Shown: positions 20,072 through 32,421, counted from the stretch's first letter. The stretch is DNA of 64,000 nt from Trichomonas vaginalis G3 (GCF_026262505.1 NC_067204.1:15726165-15790164), one strand, 5' to 3'. The notes: generated by a model not told the origin, from the sequence alone. A program made the numbers and translations.

Positions 20072-21199
20072 TCAAATATAATTTAAGGTTATTTTTAAAA
20101 AATTGGGAAAGCGTAATTTAAGGTTATTGAAAAAGTGACGCTTGGCAAATTTGTCCCGCACTCGTACTTTTCTTACAATATCTATCATTGGAGAAAGTTC
20201 AACAGTACATATTGTTCTAGCTTTGCCTGCAGGAACTGTAGGTCTGACTATGAGAGATTTTTTGTTAACTGTAGCCGATGCTGGAGTATTATATCCGTAT
20301 GAAGCTCTTGAATTAAAAGATTTTTCTAAAACCTTTGCAGAAAGTTTTGGTTTTCCAAAAGGATAATCGAAGTTCTCCTGCATCCATGGAAGGCTTTTAA
20401 CTTCTTCTGCTGATGGTCTCTTGCTTGGATTTGGATCCATCAAAGCCTGTATGAGATGTCTAATATTTGGAGAGACAGTCACTGGGACAACATAATCCGC
20501 GTTGACGATCTGTTGAAGAAGCTGTGTTTGGTTTGTTTCTGTCCATGGTAGCGCGCCGGTTGCCATCGTAAATACGACGACGCCTAACGACCACATATCT
20601 CCTTTCTTGCCATCGTATGGTATATTCGAAATAATCTCCGGAGGAGCATAGAACGGGGAGCCACATGGTGTTAAAAGCATTTGTTGATTCGACGTTGAGT
20701 GACAAAGACAGAAATCGGCTAGTTTGACGTTAAGATCTTGGTCTATCAAAATATTCTCTGGTTTAATGTCTCTGTGAGCAATGTTTCGGCCATGTAAATA
20801 AACTAATGCATTTACAAGTTGGCTCAGCATGTGTTTGATTTGAAAGTCTGCTAGAACACCGTTCTGTAAAAGGTATGAAAAGAGTTCACCTCGTGAGCAA
20901 TATTCCATGACGACAATGATTAATTTTTCCTGATAAACTATATCGTGAATTTTTACAATATTCGGATGATCTAATGACAGTAAAATTCGAAGTTCTTGTT
21001 CAAAACGGTCAAATATTTTTTCGTTCATAAGAAGTTCTCAACTTACTACTTTGCAAGCAAATTGTTCATTTGTTTTCGGATTTTCTACAAGAATGACGCA
21101 CGAAAATGCACCTCCACCAATCTTCCTAACATAATTATACTTGCCAAAATGTGGAGGAATATCTATTTTGTATGCATCGTCGATTGTCTCATGTATCAT
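20072..21199 (-). pseudogene. CAMK-like protein kinase with one in-frame stop codon
   Basis: From ATG 21199 the frame encodes a complete kinase: glycine loop KIGGGAFSCV, ATP-lysine in ACK (codon 50), catalytic loop HRDIKPEN, activation start, APPE and the C-lobe WSLGVVVF. It is interrupted by TGA at 21038-21040 (codon 54), just after VVS and before ELLMNEKIF. A re-start at ATG 21028 would lack the glycine loop and lysine and so be inactive. The DFG motif reads DFC (LADFCLC), a second oddity. The ~60-residue tail is basic and ends KRHFF plus a non-homologous extension. The organism uses standard stops elsewhere, so this is a pseudogene, a base error, or readthrough. Everything else is intact, suggesting recent loss. 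Confidence 0.8.
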
Positions 21200-22379
21200 T
21201 TATTTTTGAGAAAAAAAATTAGTAGTTTTACAAAAACCGTTTTTGATTGTGAAATCGAGATTTTGAATGAAAAAATTTCAAATTATTGAGAACACGGCAT
21301 AAAAATTTTTAGATTATCGTTAATATATCTGTGTGTCTTATGTAATATTTCAATGGAATTGAGCAGGAATTTTTGTTGGTGATTTATAGTTGAATTTTTA
21401 AAACGCATGATATATAGCATTTTTCGAAGGAGAGATAATGTAAAATGTAAAATTAAATTGATTTTTGAGAAGTTTATGAAATTACATTTCTTTACATAGC
21501 TATTGTACAGAACATTTGCAATCTGAACAAAGTTATTGCGGATTACATAAATTTGAATTGCATATTGAAAAAATAAAATCTGTTATAGAAGAGCAAATAA
21601 TGCATAATATCATATAAATGTTCAAGGCTTAGAATTTTTTGTGAGGTTTATATTTACCTTTTTAGGATTAGAATTTGTAATCCATATCCAATTTATCAAA
21701 ATTAATCAATCATGATATACTTTCAAATTTTTATTACAGTTTACAGCTCTAAAAAAATAGTAATATGATGTATGTATGCTATTTTATTACCGATTCCTAC
21801 AATAACTCTCCGCAGTACTCATTTTTCAATTTTTTTTTCAATTTGTCCAAAGTGATTTCTTACTGATGTAATATTTACTGCAGCTAATTGATTTTAAGTA
21901 ATTTTTCCTGGTCGAATCATGTTTTCGCTTGAGTGAGAATTTCAAAAAATACAATAAGAAATATAATTCGATATTTCCATATTATTTAGCCTCACCATTT
22001 TATTTTGAGTGAATCTATTCGATTGTCCCTCATTGTTACTAATTTTGACTCAATTTTTCAATAGCAAAATGTTCATTTCTAATATTTACGTCGAATGGTA
22101 GAGCTTATTTTATTTATTTGCGCATTATTTGGGTATAAATCAGTGAATAACGTTCCAAATCATGTTTTTTGAATTCAAATTGGAATATGGGAAATTTTTC
22201 ATCATTTGTCAGCTAAATGCCTATTTATTAGATGTGGATCTTAAAAATTGACTAAATCTCTATCGATCATGTAATTTAAAAATAAATTAATTAATTTCCA
22301 TCTCATTAGGAAGAAAATCAAATTATTATCAGCTCGGCATTGAGTAATTAAAAAGAATCTCCTGTTTGTTCTTCCACTA
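21200..22379. other. Intergenic, no gene seen
   Basis: About 1.2 kb of AT-rich DNA between divergent genes. No supported frame, RNA gene or repeat. Confidence 0.5.
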
Positions 22380-24425
22380 ATGACAAAGTATGTTGATCCA
22401 AATTTTTTGCCTTCTCTACTTGACACAGCCCTGAACGAAACAAAGGAATGCGGGTATTTGTATGCCTTAAAAATGCAGCAAATTCAAGAAATATATAAAG
22501 AAAACTCTGATTTGGATCATCAAATCGAGCAAATTTCAATGAAAATTCAAAATGAAAAAGGTTTCATGGATAACTCAGAGTCTATTATTCAAAACCTTCA
22601 AAAGGAGTGCGAAAATCTTCAAAAAGAAAATGATGATAAAAAAGAAGAGTTATTCAAATCTATTATGGATAATTGCACCTACGAAACATATCAAGGAGAG
22701 TATCCATTCAAATATTTAAATGGAGTTGAAGGTGCAACTCCATTAGTTTTCGGAAATATTTTGAAATCATTTTTACTTGCTCAAAAGACAAAACTATTTC
22801 GACTCTATGATACACATAGAAAACTAACGCAGAACGTATTTTGTTTAGTCGATGAAGATCCTGAAAATTACAAAATTTCAGAAAACTTAGACTTTCCACA
22901 GAATTTGAGATATTCAGTCACTAATAAATTCGAAGATGCTATAAGCCAAAGTGAAATACCCGATTACATTCCTGAAAGCAACTATTCAAAATCAATAATT
23001 TCTCAGATTGACATTCCACAAATGAATCAAAGCAATAATGGGGTTGAATTTGAAGTTATTAACATGTTTAATACAGATTCAAAGCGAAACTACCTTGTAG
23101 ATACTTATATTCATAAATTACGAGATAGATCACAAAAATCCCATGAAAAAGTCTTATCTCTTTTGAACGATATCGAAAAACTACCTGTTCCTGATGTTGA
23201 CTACAGCAATCCTACCTTAAAATCCCCATCTTTTACTCATGATACAGCAAATACCATAAAAGATGCACAAAATGCAATAAACAGGTTCGCAACTGTCATT
23301 AGTATGGGCCATATATCTCAGATAGAGACAGAGAACGCAATCCACGAGCAATTAACTGATTTAGTTGACTCAATCAAATCTGCCAATAAAAATCTGTCGA
23401 ATTTCTTCCACCAAGGTAAAATTCAGCCCATCAATACTAATAATGAGCAGAAGGAGACATCAGTACACGTAATTCCGCCTTCACAAGTCGAGAAAACTTT
23501 TGATTTGGCAGAATCTGCTGATGAAGTCCTCAGAGAAGTCTCCACGCAGCAAAACTTGATGATAGAGAACATGGTATCAATACAAAACCAGCTCAGAGAG
23601 AACGAAGTCCGTGCAAAATCGACTCCGATTTCATCTTCAAGTTCTATAGACATTTCGGACATTATTAAGTTGCAGGATGAAATAGTTCAGAAGCAGAATG
23701 AAGAATTTAACGAAATTTCCGAAATTTTCGAGTTATTGCCACAAAATATCAAAGATTCATTAAAAAATATTCCGTTTCCTGGAAAAGAGTCATTGGAAAA
23801 TAATTCTGAACCAAATTTGGACCTAGATTTTGAGATTCCGAAGCTGACTCCGAAATATAAACCAAAACAAAGCTCAAACAGCGATCTTTTGGCTACTGTT
23901 CGCTCCAGAAAGTACTTGTATTACAGCAGACCAGAGGATTTGCAGATCCAACAAAGAGTTGTCGAAGAAGAAAATAAAATCCAAAAAATTTACGACGATT
24001 GGCTGGCCAAGAACTTTACATATGATGAGGCCAAGGACCCAATAGCAATTGCAGCCGAACTAAATGGCCTTAAAGAGCAATTACAACAAAAAGAAGAATT
24101 ATTATCAAAGAGGAAGCAACAGAACGCGATAAATGAGGACAAAAACAAAACTAATGTTCCTAAACGTGAGCAATTGCAAAAATCTATTGGCGATTTGCAA
24201 AAAGAAATCAATGTTTACGAAAAAGGCCTCAAAACAGCAGATGATAAATCTGCAAAGTTCAGAGACTTGATACGTGAAATGACCAAGAAAATTTCGGAGA
24301 CAAAACTCAAAATTGATAAAAAAGAAAAGGCACAAAAAGTTATTAATGAGCTAACCAATAAAATTAACTCCATTGATGACTACATCAAAGAACAGAAACA
24401 AAAAATTAAAGAAGGAGCAAATTAA
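22380..24425 (+). CDS. Large coiled-coil protein, unrecognised
   Basis: A 681-residue protein. The N-terminal ~130 residues mix helical coiled coil with a small globular part around YQGEYPFKYLNGVEGATPL. The middle is low-complexity and acidic, with serine runs. The last ~130 residues are a strong coiled coil (DGLKEQ-like heptads, KE-rich). There is no signal peptide, membrane segment or catalytic motif. The architecture resembles cytoskeletal or spindle/kinetochore scaffold subunits, but I cannot name a family. The frame is open and intact from the first ATG, and the stop is followed by AT-rich spacer. Confidence 0.8.
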   Translation: MTKYVDPNFLPSLLDTALNETKECGYLYALKMQQIQEIYKENSDLDHQIEQISMKIQNEKGFMDNSESIIQNLQKECENLQKENDDKKEELFKSIMDNCTYETYQGEYPFKYLNGVEGATPLVFGNILKSFLLAQKTKLFRLYDTHRKLTQNVFCLVDEDPENYKISENLDFPQNLRYSVTNKFEDAISQSEIPDYIPESNYSKSIISQIDIPQMNQSNNGVEFEVINMFNTDSKRNYLVDTYIHKLRDRSQKSHEKVLSLLNDIEKLPVPDVDYSNPTLKSPSFTHDTANTIKDAQNAINRFATVISMGHISQIETENAIHEQLTDLVDSIKSANKNLSNFFHQGKIQPINTNNEQKETSVHVIPPSQVEKTFDLAESADEVLREVSTQQNLMIENMVSIQNQLRENEVRAKSTPISSSSSIDISDIIKLQDEIVQKQNEEFNEISEIFELLPQNIKDSLKNIPFPGKESLENNSEPNLDLDFEIPKLTPKYKPKQSSNSDLLATVRSRKYLYYSRPEDLQIQQRVVEEENKIQKIYDDWLAKNFTYDEAKDPIAIAAELNGLKEQLQQKEELLSKRKQQNAINEDKNKTNVPKREQLQKSIGDLQKEINVYEKGLKTADDKSAKFRDLIREMTKKISETKLKIDKKEKAQKVINELTNKINSIDDYIKEQKQKIKEGAN

Positions 24426-24765
24426 TTTTTGACAAAATTGTTTTATTTTGTATTTTAATAATAGAATAAATCTAACTTTTAAAAATTTACATGTTACCCA
24501 AAAGATACAATGATTTCTGGAAATAAAAAAAAAATTAAACTTGAATCCATTAATTGAAGGTGTACTTTAGGCTTTTTGACTGTTTTTATATGAACAATAA
24601 GTATAAAACTCTTCTGTCTAAATCAAATATTGAAGATATTCAACAGAATCATTGCCAAAGAAAAAAATAATAATAAAATATTTCCAAACTCATCATGTAT
24701 ATGTTACTTTCACCAGAGTCGTGATAAATTATTTTTTTGACTAGATAAAATTTAGAAGAGATTTC
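24426..24765. other. Intergenic, no gene seen
   Basis: AT-rich spacer of ~340 bases between two plus-strand genes, without a recognised signal. Confidence 0.5.
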
Positions 24766-27420
24766 ATGAACGAAAAAGAGAGAAAGGAGCTTGTAGCTTT
24801 GCTCTCACTCATGGATTCTGGTGAAAATAAATGTTTGGTTGATCAATATCCTGTTCATTATTTTCTTTCAAATGAAACAAATCGAACAATTTACTTTTGC
24901 AATCTAGACATACAACTATCAATACTACGTGTTTCAGAATCAAAATTCATCCTACATATATATATAGTTCATATAAAAAACATGAAGATAACTTAAAATT
25001 GATTCAAGATTGTATCAAAGAAAGCAAAAAAGAAGAAAATTACAAGTTCATTCTCATATCTGAAACTCAAATCGATGGAATTATAACAGATACTCAAAAT
25101 TACAACAAAGAAAGTGATTATTTTATTTTCCAAAATTATCCATTTTTTAATAAGAAATATAAGGATATGTTAAAGGATATCCTTAGTACATTCAATTACA
25201 TTATATTTTACAACACAAATGCAGATTCTGACCTTGATTTTTGGAAAAAACTAAGATCTTTTTCTCCACAAGAATTCGTTGAAGGATGGATTAATAAGTT
25301 CATTGAGAGAGTAGACGGTGTTAAGAGAAAAGGCGATATATTGCTTTTGGGCGCTTCAAATAAAATTTTCGATAAAATTGATCAAAATGAGAACTACAAA
25401 CATAAAATTTGCAAGTACAGAATGTATCAAACCCCTAATATTAGTGAATTTCTTGAAAAAGAAATGTTAATTAATTTCAAAAAAAATGGAAACGAAAATC
25501 TTATAGTATTTCTTGATTTTACTGGTGTAGATGGTAAAGTTATATTAAATCCCCTTCCATCCTTCATGAAAAACGTTAAGAGGGTAATTTATGATAATGA
25601 TTTTTCCAGATGGAGCTATTTATGTCCTGTTTTAACTGAAATTTATCCAGATATGGAAAATATCCGCAATAAAAACAGGATTTTTCATCTGGAAAATTTC
25701 ACATTAAAACCTGATTTATTTAATGAAGATATTCTTAAGGGGCATGCAATATATATTGATTCCATACTCAAAGAACAGATTCAATGTGGAAAATACCCAC
25801 ATCTTACGCCAGAATTATCAAATAATTTGGACGAAATCATAAAAAGTGACAAAGTGAACTTCCCCGATGATGTTCAAATTTATTCTTTATCTTATTTGTT
25901 TTATTTCTTACAATGCAATAGATTGATTATTTACAAGCATGGAAGTATTCCTATTAAACCAGAAATTCGAGCAGAATTGCAAAAAACTTCAAATTTTGCA
26001 ATTCAAAATAAGCCTCAAATAAAGAAAAAGTCTGAAATTGTTCCATTGATCAAGATCGCTCTATCTATCTTGAAAGGAACTCAGTTGAATTATCCTTTCG
26101 ACAAAGAAAATTTGCAAAATCTTCAAACTGATTTTTGGTTGTTTTTAGAACAATTAAACGTCAAAAGCATCAATAAACAAAGGTTCATTTCCCAGATACA
26201 AGAATCGATTTCATAAAACAAAATCGACCTCTTCGAATTTGTTGACCAACTATTAAAGCCAAAAACTTATCTCTTCTCAGTTAATGGAGAACCACAATTT
26301 ATTCACATTGAAAGTTTGTCTTTTATGAAAACCGGTTTAGAAAAAAAGTTTTCTTTTCTCGAATGTCATGAAAGCTGTTAAAATTGAAATACAAAGTGGT
26401 ACAACGAATATAAGTTTCTACAAAGATTTGTTGACGAACAAAACAAAAATGAAGCATTGTATTTGTCATGGAATGAAGAAAATTTATTCTTTTGGTAAAA
26501 ATTCAATAGAAATCCAAGTTTTGAAATCTGAAATGAACAAATACGCTTTATCAGCGAAAAACATCAAGTATATAGATGATACTGAAGATATCTATGTTGC
26601 TCTTGATGTTAACAATGATTGGAACTTGAATTCAAAGCAAATTGATCTTTGTTTGATGACGAAAAAGAATTATCCTCAAATTGGTAAAAAGAATGAAAAT
26701 AGATTACCTGTTTATTCCATGGATATAACAGCTGGTCGTAATATGAATGGTCCTTCATATAATCCAAACTCCTTTGGTTCTAACATTAGAGGAATGAATG
26801 AAGAATACATGTTCATGATTTCGGATTTGCCAATTCAAGTTCAGGAACATTTTAAAAATGAAATTGCTGATGAAATCAAAAAGTCACTTAAAATTGATCA
26901 AATTTCTTATCAAAATGGAAATTGGATTGTTGATAAAAGCTTGGAAACAACGATTAAAGATGCATTCAGGATTAATAGACTCAGAATCCCTGATTTAAGT
27001 CGTTTGTACATGAGTTTGGATCAATTCAATATTTCTCATCACGACATAAAAATGAAGTTGTTTGATCATGTAAAAATTGAAGGAAATTTTGTGTTCATTG
27101 ACAATGAAGATCAAAAATTCATGTCCGATGAAGACATGAGAGCTTTCTTAGAAGATGAAAGATTGGTTAACCAGAATACTCAGTTCTTCCAATATAAACT
27201 AATTGATTTAAATGAAAACATCATGACAAAGAAATATGATGCTTTCAAGATGAGAAGGATTTTGGAAGAAATGTATGATAACAAGAATATGAAAGATTTA
27301 CCAAAGAAATTAACAGAAATGGGAATTAATGTGAGCATTTTGGGGTTCTTTTATTGGATGTTCAGCTGCGATGAAACAAAATATGTAGCTGAGAAAATTC
27401 TCAAAGACTTGCCTAAATAA
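24766..27420 (+). pseudogene. Large unrecognised gene broken in three places
   Basis: Three open segments continue one another. Segment 1 (24766-~24965) changes frame at a TATATATA run (24957-24966) and joins segment 2, which runs to a TAA at 26214-26216. The same frame stays open after that stop for ~50 codons (KIDLFEFVDQLLKP...), then shifts near 26380 into segment 3, ending at 27420. Together they would encode about 880 residues. Segment 2 has a hydrophobic strand-like motif NLIVFLDFTGVDG. Segment 3 is mixed helical. No family is recognised. One slip at a microsatellite, one nonsense change and one more indel point to a decayed gene and not a single sequencing error. Confidence 0.6.
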
Positions 27421-30321
27421 GGATGTCAATTTGGAAGAAAAGTGAGAAAATTCCTAAAATGCTAAAAATGAATTTTCCAAACGTATTTTTTTATCTCATT
27501 TTTTTGATTTTGAAAAAAATTTGGAGAGAAGAACTCTTCGTTTTTGAATTTTATCACGATGGTTTTAAAGTATATTAGACACATGTATTGGTATTACTAT
27601 TTTTGTATATTTTGAGAGAAAATGCCAAAAAAGTAAGAAAATCTAAGACGGTTTGAGAAAATATATAAACTATTGAAAATTTGAATTAAACTTCTAATTT
27701 GGAAAAAAGAAATTTGGAAAGAAGAAAATTCAAAAATCGAGATTTAGACTCAGCATCAAATGGAGAACAAAATGTTTCTTCATATGAAGGAAAAAAATTT
27801 TCTTGTGAAGAAATAGAGTTTTTAAAATTTTATTGTATGTAATGAAATAAACAAATATTAAAATTATTTTTTGATAACAAGAAAATTCCCAATAGAAAAT
27901 ATTTGAGAGAAAGAAAAAAAGAAAATTGAAAAATATTACTCTCCTTTATATTTCATGAGATTTTAAATTTATTCTCATAAAATTGACAATTTTATACGTT
28001 TAGATGAAAATAAGTGATTTTGGTTGAAATAGAAATTATTATTTGCTTACAGCTATCAAATAGATTTTTGCTATTTTGATTAAAATTTGTTAATCAAATT
28101 AATAAATTTTTTCTAAATATCTTAAATATCTGCATCACTCACATATACAATGAATTGAACGATAAAAATAATACAAACTCAACTAAGTTTCCTGTCTTTC
28201 AACTAAAAAAAATTATGCAAATTAAATTAAATTGTTTATTCAAATATAAAACAAAGATGAAGTAATTACAGTTATCATAAACTTTATGAATAACTCTGTA
28301 ATTGGTTCAGATTTTCGTAAAAATATTTTTATTAATATCGATAAGAATACGTTTACCTACTATCACAACATATCGATAAACAAGAGTAGAGTGATTTTTA
28401 TCATCGAAACTTTTTAAAAGCTGTAAGCTGGAAGTAAAAATCTTGTTTTTTCTGAGTTAGTTGTAGAACTATTGATGCACGAGTTATCATTGTGATGTAG
28501 AAGGATGTCAATGTACTGACTGAAGGATATGAAGTGAATTGAATTTCATTGAATTTCAATTTGATCAAAATTTGTTGAAATGATATGAATGTGTCAACAT
28601 CTGTATCACTCTCTTTCACTCCTTCCCTATTCTTTCGAGAACGAAGCTAGCTCAGCTTTCGCTGAGCGAATTGACACTTTTGATGCCCTAAACGTACATG
28701 CTCTCAAATTTATCGAAAAAAATTATACCACCTAAACTAGTATATTCTTATTTTAAATATGATATTATCCTTAGAATCCACACTAGAATATATTTAAATC
28801 AACTTTTAAAAAAGTTCGAATCCTGCGCGTCTCACTTTTTAAATTTTCGAAAAGGAAAATTATATTCTCCTAAAATGAAAACCATTTTCCGAATTGACAT
28901 CCTTAGCCTAAATGTTGTGATTAAATTTTGTTTGTTATTTAAGTGTAAATATTATTGTATAAGGTAGTCACAAAATCTAAGTAGTGAGGCTCTCAAAAAT
29001 TGAACCGTACTCCATACAAAATTTGTGTACCCTCACTACTTAGATTTTGTGGCCTTCAATTGAGAGGTTAGTTTTGATAGAGCACGTTATAAAATTAAAA
29101 GGGAAAAATAAATAAAATTTAAACATTTAATTATATATAATGTAAGGAGTGTAATTCCAAATTTTCTAAAAACTATTCAAATTTGAGCATTTTTTTGGAA
29201 ATAGTAAATCTAATATGTACATCTAATAACAACATGATTCATCACCTTTTCAAGCTCTGCAGTCAATTTTTTGAAATTTGATTGAAATAAATGTAGCAAA
29301 AATTACATTTCATTAGGGAATATATGAGTTTCTCTGGAAACAGGCTGATAAATTTTAAATTTTGTCCAATCAACATGAATGCATTGAGAAATTTGGATTG
29401 ATTTTCTGGTAGAATCTGGAACAATTCAATCATGTATAAATGGATCATGTAATCATCATGAAATGTTAGTGTTAGAGTTCAAAAGAAACAGAATGAGTGG
29501 AAATCAAACACAATCTGAATAATTTTAAACGTATACAATCTTTAAGTTTGTATTTTGAATTCTACATATATGATTGTGTAATTCGTTCTTTCAAATTTTC
29601 GGATTCAGGCATGTTTTGATAAAATTCATTCCCAAAAACGTCAATTAACAATTAAATTTAGTGTATTTTAAATATATATATGTATTATATTTTATAAATT
29701 ATATTAAATTCGCAAAATTTTAAGTTTTAAACAAAAATAAAAAATGTTCAAAATATGAAATTATGCATAGGATATTAAAATTTACATGTTAGCAATTTTT
29801 TTGAATTGCTTTCAATTTTCATATTGAAATTTTTAAGATTTTTTTCTGAAATAATAAGCAAGAATATCAACCTAAATAATATTAAATTCCATGCGTTAAT
29901 TTCCCCTCAAAAGTCATTGACCGCCTCTCAATCTAGATTTTGTGAGTACTTTAGTTTTGTTGTCTATGAATGTATTTTTTAACGATATTTATCGGTGCTT
30001 CACGCCGATAGAATTAAGAAGCTGTATAAATTCTCGTTCAGAATTTTTAATCGTATATTTTAAATAAACTTATACTATTATTCATCGCTATTTGGTTGGA
30101 GCTTTTTGAATGAATTTTGAAATTCATAAATAAAGTTGAATTTCTTGTGAATGACATTCAAAAATGTACATAAAGTTGTCAAATTTATTTAAGACATACA
30201 ATGCTCACCATGAATAATCACATATTTTAGAGTTTTAAAATTTGAAATTATTCTATGAGTTGTGCTCAAAACATTGAATAAATTTTATTTTTTATTTACT
30301 TTCAACACTGATAATTTATTA
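27421..30321. other. Gene-poor 2.9-kb region
   Basis: Long AT-rich stretch with no supported gene. It contains a 21-bp perfect inverted repeat (28969-29051), a small GC hairpin with loop (GCTCAGCTTTCGCTGAGC, 28649-28666), and a hairpin near 29990-30015. The sequence after the 27420 stop (AAGGATGTCAATT) recurs in inverted orientation near 28885-28905. Short open frames here show no conserved motif. Confidence 0.5.
28969..29051. repeat. 21-bp perfect inverted repeat with 41-nt loop
   Basis: Left arm 28969-28989 and right arm 29031-29051 are perfect complements (CACAAAATCTAAGTAGTGAG and one more G). A partial related copy (CTAGATTTTGTGAGTACT) lies near 29933-29950. It could be the end sequence of a small non-coding element or a structured RNA. 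No coding frame is involved. Confidence 0.75.
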
Positions 30322-31488
30322 ATGGAACCAGAGATTATGCTGAACTATTCGGTTCAGTTTAATATTGGTTCCGGGACTTTTGCACAAGTCTTCCTCGCAA
30401 TACACAACAAAACAGGAACAAAAGTTGCCATTAAAGTAATTTCTAAATTAAACTGTATTGATAATGAAAGAAACCAGCTTCTTATGAGAAGAGAAATAGA
30501 CATTATGAAAAAGCTCAAGCACCCTTTTGTATGTGATCTCTATGAAGTTGTGGAAACTGAAAAAAACGTTTACATTGTTATGGAGTTCGCCCAAAATGGG
30601 ACGCTTCTAGAGACAATCAAATCAAGAGGTAGTCTAGGAGAGGAAGATGCTAGCATTATTTTTGCTCAACTCCTAATTGTTATGAAATATTTACACAATG
30701 AATGCAAAATTGCACATCGTGACATCAAAGCCGAAAACATTGTATTTGATTCCAATAGAAATATTCGAATCATTGACTTCGGCCTGAGTAATTCCCCAGA
30801 TAGCAATAATATTATGCAAACACAGTGCGGATCAGTATCTTATGCATCTCCTGAAATGATTATGGGCCAAAAGTATACGTACGCTTCAGATGTATGGTCT
30901 CTTGGAATCCTTTTATATGGAATGGTATGTGGGCACTTACCTTTCCAGGATACAAACTACTCAAGGCTAGCCCAAAAGATTGTGTTCAAAGAAGTTGATT
31001 ATCCATCCCAACTTTCTTCTGAGTGCATCGATTTATTGAAGAGAATTTTGAAAAAAAATCAAGCAGACAGGATACCATTAAACGAAATCGAGAAGCATCC
31101 TTGGATTAGTGAGAGATACAATTCTATCCTGAATAGCGTTACAGAGTTTCATTACAATTATGACTACATTTCTAAGCGAATGCAGTCATACAACCTTGAC
31201 CTAGAGCAGATTCAAAAGGGAATATCGGATGGTGTAACAGATCAAGATACCATTACGTACAACATTATATGTCGAGAGAATCAAATAAGAGAATTCCATC
31301 AATCAATGCTCAACATATACAAATTAGCCAGGAAATACTCTGTGAAGTCCAACGAAAAGCTTCCTCCACTAAATCCAAAAGATCACACGAATTCTTTCAA
31401 ACCCAGAAGAGCGGTAATCCCTGTGAATGCTCCTGTTTTATCTGCAAAGCGAAAAAAGATGCCATCATCACTTGTTTTTTCTAATTAG
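30322..31488 (+). CDS. CAMK/AMPK-like serine/threonine protein kinase
   Basis: A 388-residue protein from the first ATG; the upstream in-frame region lacks an ATG. The N-terminal catalytic domain (~residues 9-265) has every key motif: IGSGTFAQVF glycine loop, VAIK lysine, glutamate in REIDIMKKL, HRDIKAEN catalytic loop, DFG in IIDFGLSN, a short activation loop with CGSVSYASPEM, and DVWSLGILLYGM. The KAEN and CGS.SYASPE pattern is that of SNF1/MARK-type CAMK kinases, a group expanded in trichomonads. The C-terminal ~120 residues are basic with no recognised domain. An acidic residue before the TQCGS loop threonine suggests activation by phosphorylation (inference). Intact. Confidence 0.92.
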   Translation: MEPEIMLNYSVQFNIGSGTFAQVFLAIHNKTGTKVAIKVISKLNCIDNERNQLLMRREIDIMKKLKHPFVCDLYEVVETEKNVYIVMEFAQNGTLLETIKSRGSLGEEDASIIFAQLLIVMKYLHNECKIAHRDIKAENIVFDSNRNIRIIDFGLSNSPDSNNIMQTQCGSVSYASPEMIMGQKYTYASDVWSLGILLYGMVCGHLPFQDTNYSRLAQKIVFKEVDYPSQLSSECIDLLKRILKKNQADRIPLNEIEKHPWISERYNSILNSVTEFHYNYDYISKRMQSYNLDLEQIQKGISDGVTDQDTITYNIICRENQIREFHQSMLNIYKLARKYSVKSNEKLPPLNPKDHTNSFKPRRAVIPVNAPVLSAKRKKMPSSLVFSN

Positions 31489-31539
31489 TTTTAACTTATT
31501 ATATCATGTAAATTGTTATAAAATTGTTTATATTAATAT

Positions 31540-32010
31540 CTATTATTTGACTATATCTGGGTCAGAGAATGTATATTTTCTCAAATGTCTATGTGGCTTT
31601 TGTCCAAAAAGAGCCAAAGAATCTGTTAGTATTTCATTTACAGTGAAGTTTTCAAGTGTTCTTTCAAATGATGAATGAAGTCAAGAGAGCTTTACTATAA
31701 ATTGTTGGCGTTGTGATAATCTGGCTCCTTTTTATTAGATGCTCTTTCCACTTTCTGTAATTCTCTCAATTTTTTCTGACATCAAACTTCATTTTGTTTC
31801 ATTGAGTTTTGGGCAATATGAACTTAATAGGTTGGCAGTTTCTTAATTGTAACAACTCATTGCAACATGAAAAACCGCTTTATGCCCAATTTATATTAAA
31901 AGGTCGGCTAATTCTTTAACACTAGTTTGTGCTGTCGCATGAAGAACCGTTTCACCAGATGCTGATATGATAATAAACTCAGAAGGAATTAAATGAAACT
32001 TCATTAATAT
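31540..32010 (-). pseudogene. Decayed ankyrin-repeat gene
   Basis: On the minus strand, around 31890-32005, a frame reads SASGETVLHATAQTSVKELADLL, matching the ankyrin pattern G-x-T-x-L-H-x-A. A stop follows and a second unit GHKAVFHVAMS appears. Further downstream (about 31545-31670) another open stretch ends FGQKPHRHLRKYTF before stops, perhaps its 3' end. No start codon is present and several stops interrupt the frame. It lies between the kinase gene and the left end of the Polinton. Confidence 0.45.
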
Positions 32011-32309
32011 AAACTACTAAAAATGTAAATTAAGGGTATAGTAAACTCAAAATTCTAGAGTTTTGAGAGTGCCAATAAACTCTATAGGCCTATATATATC
32101 TATATTTTAAAGGAGAGGTTACGCCATAATATTTGATATTATAAATTATTAATTCAAAATAAAAGTAGAAAATGAAACTAATTTTATTCTAACCTATATA
32201 AATATATCAATAATCTAAAATGATTATAGTCTGAACTATATTTTACCAGATTATCAAATATAAGAGAAATGAAATAAGGCATAAAAATATCATAGCAAAA
32301 AAAAAAGGT

Positions 32310-32421
32310 AGTGGGGCTTCCAGGCGCGTTGCGCCCTCTAGCCCTGAAGATGTTTAGTATAAATGAAGTTTTTATTCGGAGGGCTTCCAGGCGCGTTGCG
32401 CCCTCTAGCCCTGAAGATGTT
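32310..32421. repeat. Left terminal inverted repeat, internally duplicated
   Basis: AGTGGGGCTTCCAGGCGCGT starts the element. A ~44-bp unit (GGGCTTCCAGG... to ...CTGAAGATGTTT) occurs twice in tandem, at 32314-32357 and about 32379-32421. The same unit occurs once, inverted, at 55610-55655 and once more, direct, at 54478-54525. It is much more GC-rich than the flanking host DNA. Confidence 0.85.

Noticed and set aside
19516..20156. 14-bp inverted repeats around the hairpin array as transposon termini
   Set aside because: They encode the DKFA stretch shared by two kinase C-termini, so coding homology explains them without a transposon.
24957..24966. Intron or programmed frameshift at the TATATATA run
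   Set aside because: No trichomonad intron consensus or slippery heptamer is visible, and two further breaks downstream point to decay.
28815..28835. tRNA-like T-arm sequence GTTCGAATCCTGC
   Set aside because: The flanking bases do not form the T stem, no acceptor strand complementary to GCGTCTC lies ~70 nt upstream, and no anticodon arm is visible. Chance match.
28698..28967. 89-codon plus-strand frame in the gene-poor region
   Set aside because: Composition follows the AT-rich background, no motif or repeat of a known family, and no initiator upstream.
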